Below are positions 16,172 to 25,456 of a DNA stretch of 64,000 bases, in pieces. The stretch is from Chromatiaceae bacterium (GTDB lineage Bacteria; Pseudomonadota; Gammaproteobacteria; Chromatiales; Chromatiaceae). Below the pieces are notes generated by a model. That model made no database searches. It was not told where the DNA came from and saw only the letters and a program-made list of their open reading frames with translations. Within the stretch, counting starts at the first letter, position 1; the number at the start of each line of letters is the position of its first letter. The stretch is taken from contig JACDZG010000021.1 of assembly GCA_013426805.1 (NCBI GenBank), positions 1 through 64,000 on the forward strand, in the 5' to 3' direction. A program made the translations under genes and the position numbers.

Positions 16172-18301
16172 TCACGGCAGATCGGTCAGCGGAATAGGAT
16201 AGGCCTGCTCGGCGGGATCGACCGCCGCCCGCTGGGCCAGGTCGACCCACCGGCCCTGGTCGCCATAATAAACACTATAGCGCCGGATTTTCTTCTTCAA
16301 CTGGTCAATGAATTCGACCTGCCGCATGGTGCCCCAGCGGGTCCAGGTGTCCTGGGTCAGGGTGAGTACGTCGCTCTTGTAGGGGAGGCCCTGGAGGTAT
16401 TCGCCGAGCAGACCCAGGTCGGCCAATTGGGTGGCTTTGTCGATGCCGCCGGCGGTCGGGTCGACGCTGAATTTGGCGGCGACCGAGGCGAGACGGTCGA
16501 AGAAACGGCGCGAACTGTCGTCCGCGTTCAGATCGGATTCGGCGGCCTCGACGATGCTCTTCAAGACTTGCTGCAGGTCTGAAAGCTGGTCTTTGGTGAG
16601 CAGGACGCGCACGTCGACCGCGGTGATGGAGGGGTCGGCGAAGTCCTTGTCGCTGATCCAGGCCTGGAAGACTTCCGGGGCCCGCGTGCCCTGGACCTGA
16701 CCCAGATAGGCCAGCCGGGCGGCATGGCCCAGGCTGTCGACGATGGCGCGGATGCGCGCGGCCTGGTCGTCGTCGGGTGGTGCCGCGGCGCCGGCCGGTC
16801 GGGTTGCGGTCTGGCCGCTGCCGAGCGGCCTGGGTTTGGGGTCCGGGCTGCCGGTCGCGCCGGCGAGGTTCTCGATCAGGCGCCCGGCATAGACATCGAT
16901 GGCCCGGCCGAAGGCGGCGACGCTGCCGTCGGGGATGGGGAAATAGGCGCTCTGCTGATTCAGCGCATTGTCGGACAGGGTCTGGTACTGGGCGGCGGCG
17001 CGCTCTGTATCGTTTTGGCGGCGCGCTTCCGGGGTCAGCAGATGCAGGACGGCGATCGAGGTCCCGGTCTCGGCGGCGATGCCGCGGATTTGGTCGGCAT
17101 TGAAGCCGGTGGTGGACTGGACGGGCTGCCCGGTCGTCGGGTCGCGTTGGCTGCCGTCGAGCGCCCCGGCGTCGGTGATCAGGATGAGATGGCGCTCGGC
17201 GAAGCGCTGTTTCCAGTCGGGCGTGTCGAGCGCGGTCTTGAGACCAGCGTAGGGGTCCTCGTCGAAGTGGTCGGTGGAGATCCGCGCCTCATCCAGGTCG
17301 CGGACCCTGGTCAGGAAGTCCTGTCCGCCCTGGACCTGGGCCGGGTTGACATAGGTGCGGGCGACGAATTCGAGTGCTTGCGTCTTGGCCGGGTCCTGGG
17401 ACGCGGCGCGGAAGGCGACCAGGCCGAAGGCGACCCGATCACCCAGCCCGGCTTGCTGGATCTGCTTATAAAAGCGCGCGATGGCGGCCTTGGTTTTGGC
17501 GATATAGGGTCCCATCGAGACCGTGGAGTCGATGACGAAGAGGACGGCGGCGCGATAGTCCGTGCCGGCCAGGGGCGCGGCGCCTGGTGCTGCGGTTCCC
17601 GCGGGTGCGGCGGCCGGATCGGGCAGGGTGACCGAGGCGACCTTGAGTGCCCGGACTTTATCGCCGGTGGCGGCCCGGTATTCGGCGAAGTCGAGGATCG
17701 GCAGCAGGTAGAACTGTTTGCTGAAGTCGATGAAATTGGCGGGTTCGACGGCCAGGACCCGCGGGTCGGGTTGGCCCTGGGCGACGCTGGTCCGCAGGGC
17801 CTGCGCCGCCGGCCCCGGGCCCGGGCTGTCGAGGATCGCCCGCAGATCATCCCAGTCGCGCAGGAACAGCATCGGCTCGCGTCCGGCGCCCTGGTTGGTG
17901 AAGGCGAGCGTGAGTTGCTGTTTCCAGGGCACGGTCTGCGCCGCGGGCAGCCAGCCGAGGATGCTCTGGTCCTGAATGCCCGTCCCGACCTGTAGCCACT
18001 CCTGCCCGGCGCTGTCCTGCCGGGCGAAGACATAGAGTCGGGACAGGGCCTTGATCAGCTCCTGCCCCGAGGTGCCGGGGGTCGCGGCGATCATGGCGCC
18101 CGGTCGGGTCAGCACCCGCTCGTAGATATCGCGTTTGCCCTGGGGGTGCAGCGGCTCGGCGGCCGTGGCCGGCGCGCCGGCCCCGATGGCGAGCAGGCCG
18201 ATCAGCAGCCAGGCGAGCCGGTGCCGCGCCCGGACCGGGGTCCACGACTCCCGGCCAAGGACGATCATTCGGTGTCTGCGTCGATCCGTTTGGCCGTTCA
18301 T
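16172..18301 (-). CDS. Periplasmic vWA protein related to the C-terminus of PpkA
   Basis: A 709-aa protein with a long basic N-region and a signal peptide (RLAWLLIGLLAIGAG, then ATAAEP). A region with RLYVFARQ and GWLQ/GWLPAAQTVPW-type motifs precedes a von Willebrand A domain near residue 255: VLFVIDSTVSMGPYIAKTKA with a DxTxS MIDAS site. This resembles the vWA half of the type VI secretion kinase PpkA, but there is no kinase domain and the protein seems exported. The C-terminal 200 residues are a helical domain. Its ATG shares one base with the stop of the upstream Sel1-type gene (TGATG), so the two are co-translated. Its role is unknown; metal-dependent protein binding is the family function. 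Confidence 0.75.
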   Translation of the reverse strand: MNGQTDRRRHRMIVLGRESWTPVRARHRLAWLLIGLLAIGAGAPATAAEPLHPQGKRDIYERVLTRPGAMIAATPGTSGQELIKALSRLYVFARQDSAGQEWLQVGTGIQDQSILGWLPAAQTVPWKQQLTLAFTNQGAGREPMLFLRDWDDLRAILDSPGPGPAAQALRTSVAQGQPDPRVLAVEPANFIDFSKQFYLLPILDFAEYRAATGDKVRALKVASVTLPDPAAAPAGTAAPGAAPLAGTDYRAAVLFVIDSTVSMGPYIAKTKAAIARFYKQIQQAGLGDRVAFGLVAFRAASQDPAKTQALEFVARTYVNPAQVQGGQDFLTRVRDLDEARISTDHFDEDPYAGLKTALDTPDWKQRFAERHLILITDAGALDGSQRDPTTGQPVQSTTGFNADQIRGIAAETGTSIAVLHLLTPEARRQNDTERAAAQYQTLSDNALNQQSAYFPIPDGSVAAFGRAIDVYAGRLIENLAGATGSPDPKPRPLGSGQTATRPAGAAAPPDDDQAARIRAIVDSLGHAARLAYLGQVQGTRAPEVFQAWISDKDFADPSITAVDVRVLLTKDQLSDLQQVLKSIVEAAESDLNADDSSRRFFDRLASVAAKFSVDPTAGGIDKATQLADLGLLGEYLQGLPYKSDVLTLTQDTWTRWGTMRQVEFIDQLKKKIRRYSVYYGDQGRWVDLAQRAAVDPAEQAYPIPLTDLP

Positions 18302-19455
18302 CAGTGTTCTCCAAGTGCCTCAAGCCGCCGTTGCGCCGCGTCATCGCCCGCCGCGGCGGCCTTGCGCAGCCAGTCGAGCGCATCCTGATAGATGGGTCCA
18401 GCGGCCGCCTCGCCGAGCAAGAGTTCGCCGTAGCGCCGCTGTGCTCTGGGGATCGCTTGCTCAGCCGCCCCTTGATACCAGACCAGCGCGCTGTCCGGCT
18501 TGGGTGCGGGGAAGCAGGCGGATGACTGAAAGCCCTCGGGGTCATAGCGTCGACCCAGACGCTCGGCGAGTCCCGCGTCGCCTTTGGCCGCGTCGATGAA
18601 GAGGCGGATGGCGGCCTCGCAGTCGCCGGTCTGTTCCGCCTGCTCGGCGCGGGCGAAGAGGTCTGCCGCGGGGAGGCCCCGGCGTTTCAGGTCCAGGTAG
18701 AGTGCTTTGCCGGTCCCGGCGGCACTTGCTGATGTGCCGGTGCGCCCGGTCGCGGTTTCCGTTCCCGCCGGGGTCGGCGGCACCCGGTCGATCGCCAGAT
18801 AGGCCCAGAGCAGGCCCCCCAAACCGATGATGACGAGGGCCGACAGCGCCAGCCGCCACTGGATTCGGAAGGGGACGGGGTCTGGGTCCGGCACCCTGGC
18901 ATCCAGTGTCCCCGCCGGCGTCCGCGGGATGGCCGGCACCGCGTTGACGGCCTTGGTCCAATTGAGCGAGGGACCGGGTCCGCGAGCTGCCGGCGCGGTG
19001 CGGCCCTCCGGCGATTCGAGGGGCGCGGCGGCACCCGTGGCGGGCGGGGCCGGCGGACCCCAGTCCGGGATCGGGCGGGCGCTGGGCTCCGCTGCCGGGT
19101 CTTGGTCGACCGTATCCGTCGGCAGGGCAGGAGCCGTGACCAGGACCGCAAGCGGCGCACTCTCCGCGAAGTTGCCGCGCCGCAGATGCACCCGCAGCGG
19201 GGTGGCGCCGGCCGCACGGATCCCCGCGGTCAGCGCCGGGCCGGCGTCGAATCGGGTTTCCGCGGCGCCGCCGTCCAGTCGGGCGCAGGGATGCCAACTG
19301 GGGGCCTGAGCCCACAGCCGGTGAACGGTCAGGTAGCTGTCGTCAGCGCCGCGCTGCACCGCGACCAGCACCTCGGGCCAGTCCTGCGGTACACCGTGAA
19401 CGACCAGGGTCCCGCGGTCCGGCGGGTCGGCTGAGAATGCGATCGTCAATGGCAT
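18301..19455 (-). CDS. Membrane protein with C-terminal Sel1-like repeats
   Basis: A 384-aa protein. Residues 1-105 look beta-rich with no signal peptide; 106-195 are a proline/alanine-rich linker; one membrane helix lies at about 197-222 (LALSALVIIGLGGLLWAYLA). The C-terminal 120 residues carry Sel1-like helical repeats, for example SALVWYQGAAEQAIPRAQRR and ALDWLRKAAAAGDDAAQRRL. The inferred topology puts the N-terminal domain in the cytoplasm and the Sel1 part in the periplasm, beside the coupled vWA protein. GGAG lies about 12 bases before the ATG. Sel1 repeats are protein-interaction modules, so a scaffold role is a reasonable inference. Confidence 0.7.
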   Translation of the reverse strand: MPLTIAFSADPPDRGTLVVHGVPQDWPEVLVAVQRGADDSYLTVHRLWAQAPSWHPCARLDGGAAETRFDAGPALTAGIRAAGATPLRVHLRRGNFAESAPLAVLVTAPALPTDTVDQDPAAEPSARPIPDWGPPAPPATGAAAPLESPEGRTAPAARGPGPSLNWTKAVNAVPAIPRTPAGTLDARVPDPDPVPFRIQWRLALSALVIIGLGGLLWAYLAIDRVPPTPAGTETATGRTGTSASAAGTGKALYLDLKRRGLPAADLFARAEQAEQTGDCEAAIRLFIDAAKGDAGLAERLGRRYDPEGFQSSACFPAPKPDSALVWYQGAAEQAIPRAQRRYGELLLGEAAAGPIYQDALDWLRKAAAAGDDAAQRRLEALGEH

Positions 19456-19873
19456 AGTGCGAATACTCCGTGATGCTCGTCAGCGGTTCCTCGCGGCAGG
19501 CTAGGCGGGATCGGTGGACTGCGCTGTCGCTTGTCCACCAGACGACCGCAACGCTGTTCAAGGCCGGCCCCTGCGGAAGGGCCTGCCGTGTCGATGGGCA
19601 CTATTCTAGTCGGTCGCGCGCTGCGGCGGCGGTCGACGCAGCGCCGCGCGGGGAGCAAAATCAGCGCACGGGATCGATGCAGGGCCGACGTGCCTTGACG
19701 AGCAGAGACGCGATGACGCAGATGAACCGAGTGATGACGACAAGAAAACCGGAGGTCGAGGCGTTAGCCGGTCGACAGCGCGTCTGCGCGGCCCTGGTCC
19801 GGCTAGAGCCTCGACCTCGAGTGCGCGAAACCCGGGCGCCGGCCGGAACGATGATCAACGCCGGGGTGGACGC
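19456..19873. promoter_or_regulatory. Divergent intergenic region between two vWA operons
   Basis: About 420 bases separate the start of the Sel1/vWA pair (minus strand) from the first of two coupled vWA genes (plus strand). Promoters for both directions should lie here. I could not define clear -35/-10 boxes. A frame at 19470-19877 has no recognisable features and is not called. Confidence 0.4.
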
Positions 19874-22321
19874 ATGAGTCGGGTATTTCGGATGATCATC
19901 TGCGCATTCCTCCTCCATGGCGGCGGCGCTATGGCGGCATCGCGCGATCTCGGCTCGACCGGCGACCATGTGCGCGTCATCATCGATACCTCCAAGTCCA
20001 TGTGCGGCCCGGCCTGCGGCTGGCCGGAGCCGGCCAATGACCCGGGCCGACTGTCGATCCTCTCGACCATCCTGCTGCATGACTTGCTGAAGCCCGATCC
20101 CGATAAGGCGGACAATCCGGACAGCTTTGCGGTCATCCCTTTCGACAATCAGAAATGGACCGGCGCTCAGCCGCCGCTCAGCACGGCGACGCCGCGCCGC
20201 GCCGGGGGCATGGCCGCGCGCCCGGCCTTCATCGCGGAATTGAGCGCGGCGCGGCTGCCGTTCGATACGATGAATACCTATTACGCACCGGGCATCGCGC
20301 GCGCACTCGCTGACCTGCCCCCGGTATCGAGCCGGGACAGCGCGGCCATTACCCGGACCATCGTGCTGATTACCGACGGCAAATCGGTCAATCCCGAGGG
20401 TGACCGGGCGACTATCGAGGGGCAGTTGCTGTCGGCACTCGCGGCCAGGCAGGCGCGGCTCTATGTCATCATGTTCGGCCCGGAAGCCGAGCAGTCCGGC
20501 CGGCCGTTCTTCGCGGCCATCGAGCGGGCGGATGAGGCCAATGTGGCGGCCGGCCGCTATGCCGAGCGTGCCTTTCCCGGCTTCTTCATCATCCTTACCG
20601 GTGATGAACTGCCCGCGACCATGATCAAGCTCTTTTCGGAGAGTTTCGGCTATCTGCACTTTCCGGATGACCGCAAGGATCGGATCGGCACGGCGACGCT
20701 CGGGTTGAATCTGCATCGTGATGTCGGTCCGGCGGAGGCGGCGGTGGTGGCGCTGAAGCTGGATCCGGTCGGGCTCTCCACGCCGGCACCACCCGACTTG
20801 GTGCTGCTGCCGCCGCCCGGCGGAAGCCTGATGAAACAACACCAGCTCGCGGCCAGTGCGGCCGGCGGCAGCTATACCTTGCGCTGGGAGTTGACGCCCT
20901 CGCCGGGGGAGTATCCGGTGCGGATCGAGGGTGGCGGCGACGTGTCGCTCTTCGTCTTGCGTCCGACGAACCTGACCGTGGCCCTGCGTGAGCATCGCGA
21001 GCCGCCCGGTGCACGGGAAGGCGGCGCGATGTCCTGCCTGGCGGCGGGGGCCTTCGTCACGATGGCCGAGCGCCCCTGTCTGCTCGATTTTCTCGTGACC
21101 TCGGCCGCCGGTACCCAGGGCATCCCGGCGACACTGAAGCTGACGTATTGGCTCAAACAGCCGCGGCCGGATGGCGGGTCGCCCTGGAACATCAATGACG
21201 CCGATGGGACCGGCATCGCCGACAGCCATCATTGGGATGATCCGGCGGCCGGCGGGCGGCGTTATTGGTCGCAGACTCAGTTCACCAGGAATCAGATCGT
21301 CGGAGCGGAGATTGAGCCCCATACCGTGCATATCACCGTGAATGTCGACCGGCAGAATAAGACGGTGGCCATGCGCGGTGCGGATGATCCATTCGAAGTG
21401 CTGGTCTATCCGCGGTTGGGGATCGCCGTGCAGCCGCCGAGCGGTACGCTCAAGAATCAGGCGAGCGGTGCGCTCGGACGCGGTGAACGGGCCTGTACGC
21501 GTTTCATCCTGAGCGAGGATTACGGCACTGGTCTGGAGAGCGCCAAGGGCAATCCCGGCTTCAATGTCCGGGCCTCGCTGATCGCGGACGCCGGCGCCAT
21601 CACCGGCGATCTGCGCGGCGCGCGCTTTACGCTGGACGGCGAGGGAATCGGCTTCCAATCGGTTCAACCCCAGCCGCGTGATACGTGGTCGCAGAGCAAA
21701 CAGCGGTCGCTGGAGTCCTTGGTGCGTCGCGGCGGTGTCGGCGGCGAGCATGCGCTCTGCGTGACGCTTGGCCCCTATGCGGACGGGGACCCGCTAACAC
21801 CGCCGACGGTCAAGCTGCGGTTCATCCTCGATCATGCACCCTATGATCATTTCAAAGTGATCGACGAATTCCAGACCACGGTGCTGGTCGCGCGGGCGCC
21901 GGATCTGCGCTGGTCATCGTTGCTCCCGTTCCTGCTATTGGCGCTGGGTCTGCTGCTGGCGCGCCTGCTGCTGCGCCCGCGCGTGGCCTTGCCGGCGGAC
22001 TTGGGCTATGCGGTTGCCGGTGCGGCCAATCCGCAGCGGTTCGTGGCCCAGCACCTGCCGCGTGCCCATCCGCTGCGGCTGCTGTTCGCGCGCAAGGCGG
22101 AACGCCAGGTGACGGACGGCCAAGGCGCCCTGCTGGGCTGGGTCCGCCCCGCGGCGGATGCGCTCTATGGGCTGCGGCCGGCGCGCGGGGTCAAGGTCAG
22201 CAGCAGCGACGGCGTGCCCTTGGAGCCCGACCGGGCCGGCATCTACCTGCTGCAGGTCCACCAGGCTTACCAATTGACGACCAGCGAGGACAGTCTGTGG
22301 TTCCGGATACAATTCCTATGA
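19874..22321 (+). CDS. Periplasmic vWA protein with one membrane anchor (815 aa)
   Basis: A signal peptide (MIICAFLLHGGGAMAA) leads directly into a vWA domain with the MIDAS motif DTSKSM at about residue 38 (VRVIIDTSKSM) and TIVLITDGKS further on. A long beta-rich region follows, then a membrane helix near residues 680-702 (LPFLLLALGLLLARLLL) and a cytoplasmic tail of about 110 residues. The protein should display its vWA domain in the periplasm. Its stop overlaps the next gene's start (ATGA at 22318-22321), so both are made together. No close named family is recognised. Confidence 0.75.
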   Translation: MSRVFRMIICAFLLHGGGAMAASRDLGSTGDHVRVIIDTSKSMCGPACGWPEPANDPGRLSILSTILLHDLLKPDPDKADNPDSFAVIPFDNQKWTGAQPPLSTATPRRAGGMAARPAFIAELSAARLPFDTMNTYYAPGIARALADLPPVSSRDSAAITRTIVLITDGKSVNPEGDRATIEGQLLSALAARQARLYVIMFGPEAEQSGRPFFAAIERADEANVAAGRYAERAFPGFFIILTGDELPATMIKLFSESFGYLHFPDDRKDRIGTATLGLNLHRDVGPAEAAVVALKLDPVGLSTPAPPDLVLLPPPGGSLMKQHQLAASAAGGSYTLRWELTPSPGEYPVRIEGGGDVSLFVLRPTNLTVALREHREPPGAREGGAMSCLAAGAFVTMAERPCLLDFLVTSAAGTQGIPATLKLTYWLKQPRPDGGSPWNINDADGTGIADSHHWDDPAAGGRRYWSQTQFTRNQIVGAEIEPHTVHITVNVDRQNKTVAMRGADDPFEVLVYPRLGIAVQPPSGTLKNQASGALGRGERACTRFILSEDYGTGLESAKGNPGFNVRASLIADAGAITGDLRGARFTLDGEGIGFQSVQPQPRDTWSQSKQRSLESLVRRGGVGGEHALCVTLGPYADGDPLTPPTVKLRFILDHAPYDHFKVIDEFQTTVLVARAPDLRWSSLLPFLLLALGLLLARLLLRPRVALPADLGYAVAGAANPQRFVAQHLPRAHPLRLLFARKAERQVTDGQGALLGWVRPAADALYGLRPARGVKVSSSDGVPLEPDRAGIYLLQVHQAYQLTTSEDSLWFRIQFL

Positions 22322-24705
22322 TCCCGCGGCTGTCGCTCATGCTGTTCACGCTGGCCCTGCTGCCGGCCGCGGCGTTCGGACAGGCCGACCCCGGGGTCAA
22401 GCCCAAGCCGCAGCGGCACCTGGCCGTCGTGCTGGATACCTCGACCTCGATGCGCGAGGCCCGCAACGATCGGCCGCGGCTGGCCATTCAGGCGATCAAG
22501 ATCCTGGCTGACATGCTGGGTCCGGACGATGACCTGACGCTCGCCTGGATGCCCGACAGCCCCGACTGCGTGATGCAGCCGGAACCCGGTCGGCGTCTTG
22601 ACTTGCAGGCGGGTGATCGCGAGGGTTTCAAGCAGGCGCTGGATGCGCGGGCGACCTATGGCGGACCGACCAATTTCATCGTACCGCTGCTGAGCGCCAA
22701 ACAGGCGCTCGAACAGTCGCGCGCGTCGGAGCGGCTGCTCATCGTCATCGCCGACGCCGGCCGCGACTCCTGCCGCGCGGAGAGCAATCAGGTCCTGCAA
22801 GGGCTGCGGGAGGCCGGGGTGCACACCGCGTTCGTCGGTCTGGGCATCGGCGGCAAGCTGCCGCACAGTGAGTACGACATCCCCACGACGGCGCAGACCC
22901 CGACCGAACTGCTCGCCGCCATCGGCCTCATTTACCAGCGCTTTCTGGGCGCCAAGGCGCCGGATTCCGGTGAACTCGCTCCCGGCGCGGCGACCATTGC
23001 CGCCAAGGTGGCGCCCTTCGTGCGCGAGGCGTTCCTGCTGGTCGCGGCGCAGGGGCCGGTGGGCGATATCAGTGCCGATGCCGATAATCCGTCGGCCGCG
23101 GGGGTCGAACTCGGCTACCGGTCGGGCGAGACCCGCGGTCGCGATGACCTGACCCGCGGCTATCGCATCGTGCGGCTGGTGCGGCCGGCCGCGGGGACCT
23201 GGCGGTTCACGGTGAGCGGGCTGACCAGCGCGGCCGGCTGGTACCTGATTCAGGACTTCTCGGTCAGTCTGCGGGTCAACACGCCGCCCACGGCGGCTCA
23301 GGGCGAGCCGGTGCCGTTGACGCTCGAACTGATCGACGACAGCACCGGTCAACGCATCCCACGGCCGGAGGAAATCCCCGGACTCGCCGTGGAGGCACTG
23401 ATCGACGGCTCCCGCTATGCCTTCCGGGACGATGGTCAAGACGGCGACGCGAGCGCCGACGACGGCGTGATGACCGCCCGGGTCCAGTTCATGAAATCGG
23501 GTGCCGCGACCTTCTCGGTACGGCTCGCCAGCCAGTATCTCGAAGCCGAGCAACAGCAGCGCACCCAGGTCGCCTCGGCCGCCTGGAAACTGGCGATCCT
23601 GACACCGCCTGCGACTTTCATCGGCGGGACGATTCAGGTGGCGGTCCAGATTCAGCCGGCTGGAGTGGCGGCAGCACTGACACCGCCCGATCTGGTGCGG
23701 GCGCGCCTGGGCGACAATCAGCTCCAACTCGGCGATGACGGCCGCGACGGTGACCAACTGGCCGGTGACGGGATTTACGCCCGCGACTGGATCCCTGATC
23801 AGGTCGCGGCACTGGAGGTCACCTACACCCCGGTGGGCGGCAGCGAGTCGGCGGCGGCTCAGGGGCACCTGGACGTCAAGGGAACCATCCGCTTCGGTCC
23901 GCCCGGCGCGCTGGACCTGGGGCGGCTCACCAGCCGGTCGGTCGGTGAGGCGTCACTCGATCTGCGCTTCGTCGAGGTCCGCGGCCAGTTCGACTTGAAA
24001 GTCTCCAGCGACTACGCGCGCGGCCGTTCGGTGCTGGAAGTCGACCTTGGCCAGGGCTTCACTGAGCTGAACGCCCGCGGGCTCGCGCTGCGTATCCAGG
24101 AAGGCGGCAACCAGCGCTATCCGTTACGGCTGCGGGTCAACAACTGTCCGGAAGGCGTGACGGCGGGAGCCGAGCCTGCCGGGCGTGTGATCCTGGAGAC
24201 GATGGATCAGTTGGGTCAGCCGTTGCGTGCCGAGATCCCGATCCGCGTCGAGATCATCGCGGATGCCTGGCTGCATTGCTGGTGGCCGGTCATCGCCGCC
24301 ATCCTGCTGGGGCTGCTGGCCGTGTTCATCCTTTACGGCATCCTCAGCCCCGCGCGTTTCCCGCGCAACCTGGCCGTGATCCTCTCGCCGGAATCCGACA
24401 TGGACGAGGGCTACCCATTCAATATCCGCTCCCAGAAAGGCGCCCGCAGCGGCTTCTACCGCAATGCGCGGATGCACATCACCACCGACTTCCAATTACG
24501 CCGGTCGGCAAACGGTGCCCTGGCCCGACTGCGCGCCGATCGGCTCGGCGTCTTCATCCAGCCGCTCCCCGGCAACAGCGTCCTGCACCTCGACGAAGAC
24601 AACCGGTGGGAGCCGTTGAGCACAGAGCAGGAGACGCGGGTGCGGTTTTCGACACTCTACAAAAACCCGTCGGAGACCTTGTTCTTTGAATTTCGTAATC
24701 TCTGA
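22318..24705 (+). CDS. Second periplasmic vWA protein with membrane anchor (795 aa)
   Basis: Same layout as the preceding gene: signal peptide (LMLFTLALLPAAAFGQ), vWA domain with DTSTSM at about residue 40 and an RLLIVIADAG strand, several beta-rich segments with repeated DDGQDGDASADDGVM / DDGRDGDQLAGDGIY loops, one membrane helix near 650-675 (VIAAILLGLLAVFILYGIL), and a cytoplasmic tail of about 120 residues. The DGxxGDxxAxDG loops resemble the choice-of-anchor type domains seen in surface proteins. ATG at 22318 is preferred over GTG at 22297 because it overlaps the upstream stop and begins a proper signal peptide. Confidence 0.75.
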   Translation: MIPRLSLMLFTLALLPAAAFGQADPGVKPKPQRHLAVVLDTSTSMREARNDRPRLAIQAIKILADMLGPDDDLTLAWMPDSPDCVMQPEPGRRLDLQAGDREGFKQALDARATYGGPTNFIVPLLSAKQALEQSRASERLLIVIADAGRDSCRAESNQVLQGLREAGVHTAFVGLGIGGKLPHSEYDIPTTAQTPTELLAAIGLIYQRFLGAKAPDSGELAPGAATIAAKVAPFVREAFLLVAAQGPVGDISADADNPSAAGVELGYRSGETRGRDDLTRGYRIVRLVRPAAGTWRFTVSGLTSAAGWYLIQDFSVSLRVNTPPTAAQGEPVPLTLELIDDSTGQRIPRPEEIPGLAVEALIDGSRYAFRDDGQDGDASADDGVMTARVQFMKSGAATFSVRLASQYLEAEQQQRTQVASAAWKLAILTPPATFIGGTIQVAVQIQPAGVAAALTPPDLVRARLGDNQLQLGDDGRDGDQLAGDGIYARDWIPDQVAALEVTYTPVGGSESAAAQGHLDVKGTIRFGPPGALDLGRLTSRSVGEASLDLRFVEVRGQFDLKVSSDYARGRSVLEVDLGQGFTELNARGLALRIQEGGNQRYPLRLRVNNCPEGVTAGAEPAGRVILETMDQLGQPLRAEIPIRVEIIADAWLHCWWPVIAAILLGLLAVFILYGILSPARFPRNLAVILSPESDMDEGYPFNIRSQKGARSGFYRNARMHITTDFQLRRSANGALARLRADRLGVFIQPLPGNSVLHLDEDNRWEPLSTEQETRVRFSTLYKNPSETLFFEFRNL

Positions 24706-24816
24706 ATCATATACCCCAGCAGCCGGGGACACCGGCAAACGGAAGCTGATCGCGCAGATCCGCATATCGTTGCCCCTATCCGGTCTCGGGTGGTTGATTT
24801 CCTTATCCGCTATACG

Positions 24817-25227
24817 TCAGTTGGACCGCATCTGCGCCAGCAGGCCGGCGATTGCTCTGTGCACTCGGCCCGATTGCAGGACTTTCTCTACGGCTTCCTC
24901 GAATGCATCCTGATCCGCGCACTCCATGCGTTCCTGTTCTGCTTCCACCCAGGCAGGGTAGAGCTCGATACCGTGGGTGACCGTCAAGATCTGGAAGCGA
25001 TAGTTGTTGAGCGCAGTGGCGACGAGATGCATGGTCACTTGGAACCCTCCCCTAGTGTACTGGTCCACGCGCGTGTCTGTAATTAAAAGACCGTTCGTGG
25101 CCCGTGCCAGCAGATCCCCTTGTTGCCTCAGGATTGCAACCGGTGCGAGAACCGATGGCCCAATGGGCAGGGCGCCCCACAGGTTTTTGACGGCTCGACC
25201 CTCAGTCGGTTCGGTTTTCGTGGGCAT
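24817..25227 (-). CDS. Hypothetical protein (136 aa)
   Basis: A soluble 136-aa protein with the stretch WGALPIGPSVLAPVAILRQQ and a helical acidic C-terminus (VEAEQERMECADQDAF). No signal peptide or membrane segment. I do not recognise a named family. Codon use is like that of the neighbours and the frame is closed by a normal start and stop, so it is probably real. It stands alone on the minus strand after the vWA pair. Confidence 0.5.
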   Translation of the reverse strand: MPTKTEPTEGRAVKNLWGALPIGPSVLAPVAILRQQGDLLARATNGLLITDTRVDQYTRGGFQVTMHLVATALNNYRFQILTVTHGIELYPAWVEAEQERMECADQDAFEEAVEKVLQSGRVHRAIAGLLAQMRSN

Positions 25228-25255
25228 CGGCTGGGCCTCGGTTTAGGTTCTTACG

Positions 25256-25456
25256 TTATATAGCGCTTACTGGGATAATGTACTGCAACCAGAAGAATCG
25301 GCTTTCCCAATGGCGGATCAATCGTGCGAATAGACCAGTAATCGGTATACGGCATTCCGCGAGCACCAAAATATCGGCGTCGTGAATGTCGCACAGTTGC
25401 CTGAGCGGCGCGGTCAGAGGCTTCCTGTTGATGTTCCAAGAAAGCACGCGAACCAT
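25256..25456 (-). pseudogene. Fragment of an endonuclease/exonuclease/phosphatase-family gene
   Basis: A 66-codon frame beginning MVRVLSWNINRKPLTAPLRQ, then DADILVLAECRIP, is the N-terminal strand and metal-binding segment of the EEP superfamily (the W-N-I and A-E-C/S motifs). Normal members run for 250 residues or more; this frame ends at TAG and the catalytic histidine region is absent. A relic. Confidence 0.65.

Noticed and set aside
16724-17995. 423-aa open frame on the plus strand inside the PpkA-like gene
   Set aside because: Glycine/valine-rich shadow frame without features.
19661-21751. 696-aa open frame opposite the first vWA/TM gene
   Set aside because: Shadow of a gene with a clear signal peptide and MIDAS on the plus strand.
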